Positions 33,444-42,815 are shown, counted from the stretch's first letter. The stretch: DNA of 64,000 nt from Paraburkholderia sp. Ac-20340 (GCF_017104965.1 NZ_JAAGPR010000021.1:1-64000); one strand, 5' to 3'. Notes: generated by a model not told the origin, from the letters alone. Made by a program: numbers and translations.

Positions 33444-34466
33444 ATGGTCACCTTGTCAGAAGTCGCGCGGCATGCCCGCGTCACCGCCGCGACCGTTTCG
33501 AACGTGTTGCGCAACCGCGAAAAAGTCCGCCCGGAGACGGCGGAACGCGTGCTCCAGGCGATAGCCGAACTGGGCTATCGGCCCAATCTGAACGCGCGCG
33601 CACTGGCGCAGGGGCGTTCGTCCACGCTCGCGCTGATGCTCTCGAACATCGCCAACCCGTTCTATCCCGAGTTCGTGCTGGCGGCCGAGCGCGCGGCGCG
33701 CAAATCCGGCCATTTCCTCATGGTCTGCAACACCGACGACGACGCGCAGATCGGCCGCGCCTACCTCAACCAGATCGCGGGAACGTTCGCGGACGGCGTG
33801 CTGGTGATGAACACCGACATCGCCATGAACGAGCTCTGCATCTCCGCGATGCACAACGGGCCGATCCTGCTGGCGATGTGGGAACACCCCGAAAAGCCGC
33901 CCGCACTGCCCTGCGTTGCAGTGGATTTCGCCACCGCGGGCGCGCTCGCCGCGAAGCATCTCCTGGAACTGGGGCATCGCAGGATTGGCATGTTGATCGG
34001 CGATGGTTGTGGCGGCTTGCAGGATGCGCGCTCGGATGGCTTTCGCGCGGCGCTCGCCGAAGGCGGCGTGGCAGCGGCGACAGCGGAAATGCAGGTGCGC
34101 GATTCGATCGATGCGGGTCACGAGGCCTGCATCGCGCTGATGCAGAATCACCCTGAAATTACAGCCATTTTCGGCTCGAACGACCTGCTGGCGATTGGCG
34201 CGATTCAGGCCTTGATCGGCACGGGGCGCTCGGTGCCGAACGACGTTTCGGTGATCGGCATTACCGATATCGCGCTCGCGCATCAGGTGCGCCCTGCGCT
34301 CACCACCGTGGCGATTCAAACCGCTGCTGTGGCGGAGTTATCGATTCGCAGCCTGATTGAATTGATCGATGCTCCGGTTCAGGAACCGTCGATGGCGATT
34401 GGGCCGCCGCCGGAACTTGTGGTGCGCGACTCTACCGGGCCATGCAGAAAGCGTGCGCTTCGTTGA
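33444..34466 (+). CDS. LacI-family regulator of the galactan operon
   Basis: A 340-residue repressor with an N-terminal helix-turn-helix (TLSEVARHARVTAATVSNVLRN) and hinge (YRPNLNARALAQGRSSTL). The sugar-binding-protein-like domain follows: MLSNIANPFYPEFVLAAERAA, LGHRRIGMLIGDG, AIFGSNDLLAIGAI and VPNDVSVIGITDIALA. It is divergent from the operon, with two ATTTAA-type palindromes between them, which strongly suggests it represses that operon in the absence of galactose-containing sugars. The inducer itself is inferred. It ends 12 bases before a convergent MFS gene. Confidence 0.93.
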   Translation: MVTLSEVARHARVTAATVSNVLRNREKVRPETAERVLQAIAELGYRPNLNARALAQGRSSTLALMLSNIANPFYPEFVLAAERAARKSGHFLMVCNTDDDAQIGRAYLNQIAGTFADGVLVMNTDIAMNELCISAMHNGPILLAMWEHPEKPPALPCVAVDFATAGALAAKHLLELGHRRIGMLIGDGCGGLQDARSDGFRAALAEGGVAAATAEMQVRDSIDAGHEACIALMQNHPEITAIFGSNDLLAIGAIQALIGTGRSVPNDVSVIGITDIALAHQVRPALTTVAIQTAAVAELSIRSLIELIDAPVQEPSMAIGPPPELVVRDSTGPCRKRALR

Positions 34467-34478
34467 GAACGCAACGTT

Positions 34479-35987
34479 CTAGGCTGCGGCTCGCCAACGG
34501 ATCACAAGCGCTAATACTGCCACCACCGCGCAGAAAATCGCCAGCCAGGAAAGCAGATTAGCGCTTGCTACAAGGGTCGCCTGCGTTTCCAGCGTGCTCG
34601 CCATGGCCATCATCTCCGGCAGCGGCGGCATGCCGCCCAGATCGAATACGGTGATGCGATCGACCAGCCGCGAGCGCGCGATCGCTTCGCCGTATTGCAG
34701 CCAGAGACTGGCCGCGCCCGTGCCCGCCGCCGTCGCGATCTGGCGCACGATATTCTTGAATGCGTAGGCATGCTGAAAATCGTCTTCCGTGAAATCGACG
34801 AAGGTCATCCCCGCGACCTGCGCCATCACGAACGGCACGGTCAGCCCTTGCAGAAAGAGCGCGGGCAGGATCACATCCATCGACACCCCCGTGAGCGTGC
34901 GCAGTGACAGCATCAATAAAGCCGCCGCGAACATCACATAGCCGAGCGCGATATAACGGCGGCGCCCGAACACCTTGGGCGCCACCACGGAAAAGCACAT
35001 CATCGCCAGCAGACTCAGCACGGACGCCCACGTGAGCACCTCGCCCGTGACCTGGAAGCCGAAGCCAAAACCGCTTTGCAGCAGGGTTGGAATCAGGTAA
35101 TTCCACAGGCCGTTGAGGAAGTAGTAGATCGCATAGAACAGCAGGCCAACCAGATACGTACGCCCCAGCAGCGCACGCGGATCGAGCCAGAGTTGCGGCT
35201 CGCGACGCAGGCGCAGGAAGGCGGCGGCGATCAGCAGAAATCCCACGAGCGGCGTGAGCGCGACTGAAGGCGAACTGGCGAGTTCGTAGAAACGCAGGTC
35301 GCCCAGGCCGTGCATGAGCACCATCGCGCCCAGACCAAACAGAATCACGACCCACCAGTCCATGGGATCGATGTCGATTTCCCAGAGATCGCCGGCGGGC
35401 TTCACGCGGCTGGGATACGTGAGCACGACCAGCACCAGCACGGCCAGCGCCAGCACCACCTGAATCGCGAAAACCATCTGCCAGGCGGCGCTTTCCACCA
35501 GCACGGCCGCGAGCCAGGGCGTGCCCGCCGACAGCCCGAACGAGCCGATATTGAAGCCGATAAAGAGCGGCGCACGTTCGTCGCGCGCCGATACGAGCTG
35601 AATCAGAATGCGCGACGCCGCGAACAGGCCGCCCGCGCCAAAGCCTTGCACGGCACGCGCAAAGGTCAGTTGCAAAGGCGTTTCGCACAACGCGCACAAC
35701 AACGAGCCGATCGCCGCGACGATCAACCCGACCACCGTATAAGAGCGATAACTGGTGTGCTGCGCGATGCGCCGGAGCATGAGATTGGCAAGCGTCGCCA
35801 TGGCGGCGTACGAGGTCATGCTCCAGAGGAAATCTTCCGGGGAAGCATGGACGCCGCCGCGAATATGCGTGCCGGCAATGCCCATCATCGACGATGCGAC
35901 GAAGTCCACGCCGGTAGCGCCGCCCAGCGCGACCGTAAAGAAGAACACGCGCAGCGGTGAAAAATCCGGCAGCGCGCGCAGCTTCAT
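34479..35987 (-). CDS. MFS transporter, 14-helix DHA2-like
   Basis: A 502-residue membrane protein with 14 predicted helices. N-terminal VFFFTVALGGATGVDFVASSMMGI is followed by LMLRRIAQHTSYRSY at the motif-A position, and FARAVQGFGAGGLFAASRILIQ is typical of helix 4 of EmrB/QacA-type exporters. The insert with DIDPMDWWVVI separates the two halves. Likely a proton-driven exporter of small organic compounds; the cargo cannot be told. No EmrA-type partner is adjacent. Convergent with the LacI-family gene; a small hairpin AGAACG-CAA-CGTTCT spans both stops. Confidence 0.82.
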   Translation of the reverse strand: MKLRALPDFSPLRVFFFTVALGGATGVDFVASSMMGIAGTHIRGGVHASPEDFLWSMTSYAAMATLANLMLRRIAQHTSYRSYTVVGLIVAAIGSLLCALCETPLQLTFARAVQGFGAGGLFAASRILIQLVSARDERAPLFIGFNIGSFGLSAGTPWLAAVLVESAAWQMVFAIQVVLALAVLVLVVLTYPSRVKPAGDLWEIDIDPMDWWVVILFGLGAMVLMHGLGDLRFYELASSPSVALTPLVGFLLIAAAFLRLRREPQLWLDPRALLGRTYLVGLLFYAIYYFLNGLWNYLIPTLLQSGFGFGFQVTGEVLTWASVLSLLAMMCFSVVAPKVFGRRRYIALGYVMFAAALLMLSLRTLTGVSMDVILPALFLQGLTVPFVMAQVAGMTFVDFTEDDFQHAYAFKNIVRQIATAAGTGAASLWLQYGEAIARSRLVDRITVFDLGGMPPLPEMMAMASTLETQATLVASANLLSWLAIFCAVVAVLALVIRWRAAA

Positions 35988-36186
35988 TGGCGCACTCCGC
36001 GCGTGCGTGGCGGGACGGGCTGCGGTCGGGTGGCGTTGCTGGGCGTCACGCGGTTTCCCCTTCGCCGTCGTGGCGGCATGCCCGCAGCGGCTGATCGTGC
36101 AAATCAGTGTAGCAAAGCGCGTCCGGCGCTTCGCTTAAGGCATTCCCTGCATCCGCACCTGCACCTGCGTCTGAAAAACGCGCGGA

Positions 36187-37287
36187 TCAGAACCGGTCGA
36201 TCATGCCGAACTGCACGCCGCGCACGCTCGCGCCCGGCCACGACGGCGTGAGGCCCGTCACGTTGACGCCCTTGAGCGTGAATTCGCCTTCGCCGCGATT
36301 GCGCAGCCAACCCGCGCTCGCATACAGCAGCACGCGTTTGCTGAGGTCGTATTCGCAGGCGGCGCTGAATTGATCCGCGTTGTTATCGCCGCCCGAGCGG
36401 TCGCGCAGATACGTATAGCCCAGCGATGCACGAAAACGCGCATTCACCGCATAACGCGCCGACACCGATACGCCATCGTTGTGATAACGCGGCGTGCCGC
36501 CATCGCCGTTGAAAAACGACAGAAAGCCGGTGACCGGACCATACACATACGACACGCCGCCGAGATTCGCGCGCAAGGCGCCATCGCCATGCGTCTGCTG
36601 ATGCGCGTACGAAATACGGAACGGCCCGTTGTGATACGCGAAGGTTTCGATATTGCCGGCGAGACCGTTGCCGTCGCCATCGCTCGCGTCGCGCAGCGAG
36701 GTCATCAGCGTGGTCGAAAAGCCGTGGAATTCGGGCGAAAGATACGTAATCGCATTGCTTTCATAGGGCGTGATTTTCGACAGATTGTCGAGGCCCGAAG
36801 CGATCGTGCCCGCGCCGAATGCATCCAGCCCGCCCTTGAACGGAATATAGATGGGCGAATACTGGCGGCCCATGCGCAGCGTGCCATAAGGCGTACCCAG
36901 ACCGATCCACGCCTGCCGATTGAAAATCGTGTTGCTCACGGCCATCGTGCCGTTGCCCGAACTGAAGCCATTCTCCAGGTCGAAGAGAATCTTGAGGCCA
37001 TTGCCGATATCCTCGGCGCCGCGCAGACCCATGCGCGAACCGCGATACGCGCCCGAGTCCATCCGCGCGACATAGCCCGAACCGGGATTGGTGATTTCGA
37101 TACTCGTGTCGAGCGCGCCATAGAGCGTGACCGAGCTTTGCGCATGGGCGCCGATGGCATGGGCCGCCAGCGCGGTCAGCGCCACGCGCGAGGCCGCGCG
37201 GCCAGGTGCGCGCGAAGCGGCGCGGGCCTGACGGATGCGGGCGCCGAGCCGGCGCGAGACGCCGCGTGCGGTGGAAAGTTGGCTCAT
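36187..37287 (-). CDS. OmpC-type outer-membrane porin with Arg-rich leader
   Basis: A 366-residue porin. The mature protein starts QSSVTLYGALDTSIEIT and shows GLRGAEDIGNGLKILFDLENG, SNTIFNRQAWIGLG, MGRQYSPIYIPFKGGLDAFG and a terminal Phe (VQFGMIDRF). The leader is odd: from ATG 37287 it is about 47 residues with some ten arginines before the hydrophobic stretch VALTALAAHAIGAHA|Q, much longer than the 19-21 residues of the other porins here. A still longer start (37317) is possible. It lies downstream of the glucose dehydrogenase, separated by that gene's terminator, so it is probably its own unit. Confidence 0.9.
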   Translation of the reverse strand: MSQLSTARGVSRRLGARIRQARAASRAPGRAASRVALTALAAHAIGAHAQSSVTLYGALDTSIEITNPGSGYVARMDSGAYRGSRMGLRGAEDIGNGLKILFDLENGFSSGNGTMAVSNTIFNRQAWIGLGTPYGTLRMGRQYSPIYIPFKGGLDAFGAGTIASGLDNLSKITPYESNAITYLSPEFHGFSTTLMTSLRDASDGDGNGLAGNIETFAYHNGPFRISYAHQQTHGDGALRANLGGVSYVYGPVTGFLSFFNGDGGTPRYHNDGVSVSARYAVNARFRASLGYTYLRDRSGGDNNADQFSAACEYDLSKRVLLYASAGWLRNRGEGEFTLKGVNVTGLTPSWPGASVRGVQFGMIDRF

Positions 37288-37367
37288 GTCGAAAACAGGA
37301 AAGCGGCCGTCCAGCATCGAACGCTGCAGGCCGCGAAAAAAACCGTCCGGCTACAAGATAGCCGGGC

Positions 37368-37398
37368 AAAAAAAAGCGGCATGTCACGCATGCCGCTT
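37368..37398 (-). terminator. Intrinsic terminator after glucose dehydrogenase (leftward)
   Basis: GCGGCATG (37376-37383) pairs with CATGCCGC (37389-37396) around a 5-base loop. Read leftwards the stem is followed by eight T (A at 37368-37375). It sits about 60 bases after the dehydrogenase stop. Confidence 0.88.
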
Positions 37399-37458
37399 CC
37401 GGTGTCCCGATCCGCGCGGGAGGTCGAACCGCCCTCGCCGCGCAGATCTTTGCGCGCC

Positions 37459-39984
37459 TTAGTTCGGCAGCGCGTAAGCGATCACGTAGTCGCCCAGCTT
37501 GGTGCCGAACGAACCGTGGCCACCCGCTGCGATCACGACGTACTGCTTGCCGTTGACCGAGTAGCTCATCGGCGTGGCCTGGCCGCCTGCCGGCAGGCGG
37601 GCTTCCCAGAGCTGCTTGCCGTTGTTCACGTCGAACGCGCGGATATAGTTGTCCGCCGTTGCGCCGATGAACGCCACGCCGCCAGCCGTCACCATCGGGC
37701 CGCCGAGCATCGGCATACCCATCTTGAACGGCAGCGGGATCGGCGAGCTGTCACGCACCGTACCGATACGCTTCTTCCAGACGATTTCGTTGGTCTTCAG
37801 GTCGACCGCCGAGATGTAGCCCCACGCCGGCTGCTTGCACGGCAGGCCGAACGGCGAGAGGAACGGGTTCAGCGTCACACCGAACGGCACGCCGTACTGC
37901 GGCTGGATGCCCGATTCCGTACCGCTGCCCTTGGCGCCGGCTTCCGGTTCCTGCGGATTGCCAGGACCACGCGGGATCAGACGCGAAACGAACGGCAGTG
38001 CGATCGGGTTGGCGATGGCGATCTGACGATCGGTGTCGAGCGCAATACCGCCCCACTCGAACATGCCCAGGTTGCCCGGGAACACCAGCGTGCCTTGCAG
38101 CGACGGCGGCGTGAAAGTGCCTTCATAACGCAGCTTGTGGAACATCACGCGGCAGACCAGCTGGTCGTACATCGTCGCGCCCCACATGTCCTTGTCGGTC
38201 AGCAGGTTCTTCGGACGGAACGTCAGTTCCGAGAACGGCTGCGTCGGCGAGGTGCGGTCGCCCGGCGCCGCGCCTTGCGGAACCGGCAGTTCCGGTGCGG
38301 GCACGACGGTTTCGCCGGTGCGGCGGTCGAGCACGAACAGGTTGCCGGTCTTCGCCGGTGCGTACACGACCGGCACGGTCTTGCCGTCCTTGGTCGTGAT
38401 GTCGGCGAGCGTCGGCTGCGACGGCATATCCATGTCCCAGAGGTCATGGTGAGCGGTCTGGTAGAACCAGGCCAGCTTGCCCGTCGAGGCGTGCAGTGCG
38501 AGCAGGCCGCTAGCAAAGCGCTCCATCTCCGGCGTACGGTCGCCGCCCCAGATGTCCGGGGTGCGCACGCCCATCGGCAGATAGACGATGTCGAGCTTCG
38601 AGTCGTAGGCAGCAGGCGCCCACGAGTTCGGCGAGTTCCACGTGTAGTGCTCGCCCGGGCCCGGGATGTGGTTCGGGTCCTTCGCACCCGGATCGAATGC
38701 CCACAGGAGCTGGCCCGTGCGCACGTCGAAACCGCGGATCACGCCCGACGGTTCGCGGTTCGAGAAGTTGTCTTCCACCGCGCCCGCGACGACGATCACC
38801 TTGTCGGTGATGATCGGCGGCGACGTCGGCTCGTACATGCCCGCCGTCGTGACCGGCATGGCGTGCTGCAGATCGAGATCGCCGTTGTTGGCGAAGCCCG
38901 CGCAGCGCTCGCCCGTCAGCGCGTCGAGCGCGTACAGGTGGCCGTCGTTGACCGGCAGATAGATACGGCGCGAGCAGGCGCCCGTCACCGGAGCGGCAGC
39001 GGCGGTCGCCGCGTCGCTGGCCGGTGCAGCAGCCGTTGCGGCGCTTGCGGCCGCATCGCTGGCAGCCGCTTGCGGTGCCGAAGCGGCAGCGTCCGAAGCC
39101 GCCGCCGTAGCAGCCGTTGCCGCATCGCTAGCCGCAGCCGCAGCAGCGGGAGCCGCCGTCGACAGATCGACGTACGACACACCGCGGCAGGTCACGTGCT
39201 GGAACGACGGATCGGCCTTGAGTTTCGGATCGAAGGTCCACTTGAGCGTGCCGCTCTGCGCGTCGAGCGCGAAGAGTTTCTGGTGCGGCGAGCACAGGTA
39301 GAGCAGATTGCCGATCTTGATCGGCGTGACTTCGTTGGTGATTTCGACCGGATCGTTCGGGCCTTTCAGGTCGCCCGTGCGGAACGTCCAGGCCACCTGC
39401 AGGTTCTTCACGTTGTCCGGCGTGATCTGCTGCAGCGGCGCGTAGCGCGTGCCTTCCTGGGTACGGCCGTATGCGGGCCAGTCCGAGGCATCGACGCCAT
39501 TCGGGTTAGCCGCGAGCGAACCCGTCGACGCATTGAGCGTGCCGTTGACCGATTGCGGATCGTTGAAGCAGGCGTACACGAGCACGCCGGCCCAGATCAC
39601 GAGCGCGCCAACCAGCGTCTGCACGCCCAGCTTGCGCGGCGCTTCGAGGCGCCAGCTCACGAGCAGCAGCAGCCACACGCCGAACACGACCAGCACGCCC
39701 GAGCGCGGTGCGAGCGCCCAGAAGTCGGGACCCGACTCCCACAGCGACCAGATCGCGGTTCCCACGAGCACGAGCGCGTAGAGCACGAGCGCGGTGGGAC
39801 GACGGCGATACAGCAGCCACGTCACGGCCAGCAGCAGCACGCCGGTCACGACGTAATACGCCGAACCGCCGAGCGACAGCAGGTACGCACCGCCTATCAG
39901 CAGATAGAGCGAGGTGAGCGCGATAAATAGTAAGGTGATGACGCCGATGAACCCCGGCGATGTTGATTCTCTGGATCTTGACAT
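37459..39984 (-). CDS. gcd: PQQ-dependent membrane-bound glucose dehydrogenase
   Basis: An 841-residue quinoprotein that oxidises glucose to gluconolactone in the periplasm and feeds quinone. Residues 1-140 hold five helices (first FIGVITLLFIALTSLYLLIGG). The beta-propeller starts near DWPAYGRTQEGTRYAPLQQI (168-187). It has YLCSPHQKLFALDA, LPVNDGHLYALDALTGERC, NSPNSWAPAAYD, PTLADI, the propeller end LPAGGQATPMSY and final GDYVIAYALP. An Ala/Ser/Asp/Thr-rich insert of about 58 residues (276-333) lies between CRGVSYVDLS and CSRRIYLPVN; E. coli Gcd, about 796 residues, has a much shorter linker there. Confidence 0.94.
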   Translation of the reverse strand: MSRSRESTSPGFIGVITLLFIALTSLYLLIGGAYLLSLGGSAYYVVTGVLLLAVTWLLYRRRPTALVLYALVLVGTAIWSLWESGPDFWALAPRSGVLVVFGVWLLLLVSWRLEAPRKLGVQTLVGALVIWAGVLVYACFNDPQSVNGTLNASTGSLAANPNGVDASDWPAYGRTQEGTRYAPLQQITPDNVKNLQVAWTFRTGDLKGPNDPVEITNEVTPIKIGNLLYLCSPHQKLFALDAQSGTLKWTFDPKLKADPSFQHVTCRGVSYVDLSTAAPAAAAAASDAATAATAAASDAAASAPQAAASDAAASAATAAAPASDAATAAAAPVTGACSRRIYLPVNDGHLYALDALTGERCAGFANNGDLDLQHAMPVTTAGMYEPTSPPIITDKVIVVAGAVEDNFSNREPSGVIRGFDVRTGQLLWAFDPGAKDPNHIPGPGEHYTWNSPNSWAPAAYDSKLDIVYLPMGVRTPDIWGGDRTPEMERFASGLLALHASTGKLAWFYQTAHHDLWDMDMPSQPTLADITTKDGKTVPVVYAPAKTGNLFVLDRRTGETVVPAPELPVPQGAAPGDRTSPTQPFSELTFRPKNLLTDKDMWGATMYDQLVCRVMFHKLRYEGTFTPPSLQGTLVFPGNLGMFEWGGIALDTDRQIAIANPIALPFVSRLIPRGPGNPQEPEAGAKGSGTESGIQPQYGVPFGVTLNPFLSPFGLPCKQPAWGYISAVDLKTNEIVWKKRIGTVRDSSPIPLPFKMGMPMLGGPMVTAGGVAFIGATADNYIRAFDVNNGKQLWEARLPAGGQATPMSYSVNGKQYVVIAAGGHGSFGTKLGDYVIAYALPN
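38986..39159 (-). repeat. Low-complexity Ala/Ser/Asp repeat inside gcd
   Basis: Codons for residues 276-333 of the glucose dehydrogenase spell four imperfect units beginning ASDAA, spaced 10-14 residues apart. At DNA level this is a run of GC-rich imperfect repeats (gccgc/gcagc/gtccgaagc type). The frame is intact on both sides, so it is an in-frame expansion and not a frameshift. Confidence 0.8.
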
Positions 39985-40144
39985 GATGATCTCAACCTTC
40001 TTTTGAGGACGCCGCCAACATCGCCTGTCACACGATGCCTGCGGCGAGGCGCGCCAGCGCGAACGCCGGCGAGTCGTCCAGCCACTCCGCTACGCCCGGA
40101 ATGGCCGGCTGTGCGGAAAACGCTCCGCGAAAAGCCTGATGCTT

Positions 40145-41248
40145 TTAGAAGACGTGCATCATCCCGACGTAAGCGCCGGTCTGCGACTCGCCCACATTCG
40201 GGCTGGTCGGCGAGCTCGAGTCACGCGACGTCGCGAACACCGAGAAGTTGCCGTTCTTGCTGTTGTCTACGTAAGCGACCGTGCCGTACAGGAAGGTGCG
40301 CTTGCTGATGTTATAGGTCGTGCCGAGCGCGTAGAGCATGGCGTGGCTGCCCGGATCATGCGATGCGTCGCCGCTGCCTTCGCCCACGTGGATGTAGAAG
40401 CCCGCCGCGGTGACGGCCCACTTCGGCGTCGCCTGGTAGGTCGCGCCCATCCAGTAGTGATCGGCGCTGTCGGCCACGCCAACCGGCGAATCCGGTGCCG
40501 CGTAGTGCGTGTAGGCCGCCTGGAACTTCCACTTGTCCATGCGCAGGTTGCCACCCACGAAGTATTCGCGCGACGAGCTGAAGATGTTCGAGAAACGGCC
40601 GTTGGAGTCGCGCAGTTCGTCGTAGATGCCGCGCACGTCGAACAGTTGCGAGTGGTACGTCAGCATGACGCCGTCCGAGCGGCCAAAGTCGCCATCGGCG
40701 CCATTGTTGAAGCCGCTCGTCTGGTTGCCGAAAGCGTACTGGCCTTGCACGTCGAAACCGTGCCACACGGGGCTGTGGTATTCGACGTTATTGCTGGTCT
40801 GCTGCCAGTTGCGGCCGCGCACGAGCGAAGCCGACGACACCGCCTGCTGCACGAACGGGTCGAATTCCCAGACGCCGTCGCTGTCGATGAAGAGATTGCG
40901 GCCGGCCTGGATTTGCCCCCACGTATCATTCTTCAAACCGACATACGCGCGACGCGAGAACAGCTTGCCGCCGCCCGACGTGCCGTTCATGATCTGCAGC
41001 GCGGTTTCGAGGTCGAACAGCGCGGTGGTGCCGCCGCCCAGATCCTCGGTGCCCTTCATGCCGAGCATGCTGGTGCCCCAGTCGCCGCCTTCCGCGCTCC
41101 AGCGGCTCGACGTGCCGCCGTTGCCATTGGCAATGTGATTCAGATATTCGATACCGCCGTCGACGCGGCCGTACAGTGTCACGCTCGATTGCGCCGAGGC
41201 AGCCGTGCTGGCTGCGAGCAGGACGATGGCGCCCAGTTGATTTTTCAC
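40145..41248 (-). CDS. OmpC-type outer-membrane porin
   Basis: A 367-residue porin starting at GTG 41248 (VKNQLGAIVLLAAS..., signal peptide cleavage ASA|QS) with GGGAG 6-10 bases upstream. The mature start is QSSVTLYGRVDGGIEYLN. It has GTEDLGGGTTALFDLETALQ, LFSRRAYVGLKND, LVRGRNWQQTSNNVEYHSP and a terminal Phe (GAYVGMMHVF). It is close in plan to the porin at 22604-23743. It lies 160 bases after the glucose dehydrogenase start region (upstream in the leftward sense), with no terminator clearly visible between, so co-expression with gcd is possible. Cargo not readable. Confidence 0.93.
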   Translation of the reverse strand: MKNQLGAIVLLAASTAASAQSSVTLYGRVDGGIEYLNHIANGNGGTSSRWSAEGGDWGTSMLGMKGTEDLGGGTTALFDLETALQIMNGTSGGGKLFSRRAYVGLKNDTWGQIQAGRNLFIDSDGVWEFDPFVQQAVSSASLVRGRNWQQTSNNVEYHSPVWHGFDVQGQYAFGNQTSGFNNGADGDFGRSDGVMLTYHSQLFDVRGIYDELRDSNGRFSNIFSSSREYFVGGNLRMDKWKFQAAYTHYAAPDSPVGVADSADHYWMGATYQATPKWAVTAAGFYIHVGEGSGDASHDPGSHAMLYALGTTYNISKRTFLYGTVAYVDNSKNGNFSVFATSRDSSSPTSPNVGESQTGAYVGMMHVF

Positions 41249-41873
41249 GTCAGCTCCCAGGTGGATTTCTTTCTTTCGTTGTCCGTGCCAGCCGGGCCGC
41301 CTGGGACCCCTTGCCGGGTCCCGTCGCGCGCAAGAGCGCTGCGCAGTCCGTCGATGGCCAGTTGCGGGTGTCCTGTCGGGCCATCCCGAAAATAGCCGAG
41401 CCGAAAGCAAATTCACGGGGCGATGATCCCGCTCCGCTGGGGATGCTCCGCGCTATGCCCGGCGGCAACGCATTTTTCGATACTTCGATGCGGACCGGCC
41501 GAGCACATGACGCCTGAAAAATATAGCGCGTCATCTGGAATGGTGCTTTTTGACTGGTCGCAGCGGGGGCGGACTATAGCAGTCCGGAGCGAAATCTGCA
41601 TCCAACTTTGCGCAATCCGGCAAAACCCGCACGGGGTAAAGCCGAATTACATTAGTGGCACTAGATAAGGTGACTCGATCGTGCTATTAGGCGCGATTTC
41701 CAGCCCTCCCTCAGCGGCCGGAACCGGCGGCGAGCACGTTCCGTACCTTATTTATATTTCACTGTGCTGAGGGACGTGGCGCGCGTTCCGGCATCAATCC
41801 GGTGCATCGATCAAGTTGTACCGGCAACGATAAGGCGGGACACGAGTCGGACAGGCAACTTCCTTCGCGGCGA
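41249..41873. other. 625-base region without supported gene
   Basis: This lies between the porin start and the 3' end of the LysR gene. The short frames (for example 41413-41601 leftward) have no ribosome site or recognisable domain. It must hold the porin promoter. AT content rises around 41640-41770 (ATTTATATTTCAC), and I saw no clear palindrome or RNA structure. A small RNA cannot be excluded. Confidence 0.5.
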
Positions 41874-42806
41874 TCAAATGCCCATCAAGACCGTACCGCC
41901 CAAACCGTTGCGGGCGCGCTCGGCGGCTACCGCCAGGATGCAATCGACGAAATATTCGGCCGGCCGGGTGATCTGCGCTTCGGGCGGCGAGAACAGATAG
42001 AGCTGCAAGGAAGGCGGCCGCACCGGCAGTTTCAATTCGACGAACGCGCGACCCAGTTCCGCCGCCTCCAGGGTGTGGCGCGTCCAGGCGAACACGGCGT
42101 CGTTGTTGAGCGCCAGCCCGTAAAGCAGACCATACGAGGTGCAGCGCGTGATGCGCTGCGGCGGCTCCAGCCCTGCCTGCGTAAACATCGCGCGGATATT
42201 GGCGGGATAACTGTCGGTGACGTCGGTGTGAATCCACTCGGCGTCCTGCAGTTGCGCGAGCGATGTCGCGCTGGCGAACGCGCCATTGGCGCGCGTGACG
42301 AACACCGAATCGAAGGCGAACAGCGGCCGGATCGTGACCGCGTCGTCGCCGGGACTGGTGGGAAAGGCCGCGAACGCCAGATCGAGCGTGCGGTTACTGA
42401 GGTTTTCGCGCAACTGGTTAAAGCCCAGTTCGCGAAACTCGACGGTCACCTGCGGCCAGTGCCGGCGGAAATTGCTGAAGGCTTCAGCCAGCCCCGCCGT
42501 GCCCGCGATCGGCGTCACGCCAATCACCAGTTTGCCGGTGCGCTGGCCTTTGAGATGCGCGAGGTCTTCTTCCGCGCGTTCGAGTTCGCGCACCACCGTG
42601 CGGGCGCGCTGCAGCAGCGCGGCGCCCTCGGCGGTCGGCACGACGCCCCAGGGATTACGCTCAAGCAGGCGCACGCCGCATTCGTCCTCGAGATCGCGCA
42701 CCGCCTTGGTGATGGCCGGCTGGGTCACGTGCAGCCGCCGCGCCGCGCCGTTGATGCTGCCGGTCGCGGCGATTTCGACCAGCGCGCGCAGTTGATGGAT
42801 TTTCAT
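41874..42806 (-). CDS. LysR-family regulator
   Basis: A 310-residue LysR-type regulator. The N-terminal winged helix is MKIHQLRALVEIAATGSING with LHVTQPAITKAVRDLED. The effector domain has KLVIGVTPIAGTAGLAEAF, FAFDSVFVTRANG and a C-terminal LYLFSPPEAQITRPAEYFVD. The start is ATG 42806, since the domain begins there, although the frame is open far upstream in antisense to the next gene. It is divergent from the M20 amidohydrolase, with a GATATTACC-AGC-GGTTATC near-palindrome (42816-42834) just in front, so it probably controls the amidohydrolase/porin/MHS group and itself. Confidence 0.91.
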   Translation of the reverse strand: MKIHQLRALVEIAATGSINGAARRLHVTQPAITKAVRDLEDECGVRLLERNPWGVVPTAEGAALLQRARTVVRELERAEEDLAHLKGQRTGKLVIGVTPIAGTAGLAEAFSNFRRHWPQVTVEFRELGFNQLRENLSNRTLDLAFAAFPTSPGDDAVTIRPLFAFDSVFVTRANGAFASATSLAQLQDAEWIHTDVTDSYPANIRAMFTQAGLEPPQRITRCTSYGLLYGLALNNDAVFAWTRHTLEAAELGRAFVELKLPVRPPSLQLYLFSPPEAQITRPAEYFVDCILAVAAERARNGLGGTVLMGI

Positions 42807-42815
42807 GATGCGGGA

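Noticed and set aside
34466..34480. AGAACG-CAA-CGTTCT as a terminator between convergent genes
   Set aside because: The stem is short, spans both stop codons and lacks a T-run on either side, so it is mentioned only with the MFS gene.
38986..39182. The Ala-rich stretch in gcd as a frameshift scar
   Set aside because: Both flanks stay in the same frame and match glucose dehydrogenase, so it is an in-frame insertion.
36370..39930. A 1186-codon open frame on the + strand
   Set aside because: It is antisense to the porin and glucose dehydrogenase. It is Arg/His-rich without a domain, the usual shadow of a high-GC gene.
41413..41601. A 62-residue frame in the gene-free region
   Set aside because: No ribosome site, signal peptide or domain, and chance frames of this size are common.
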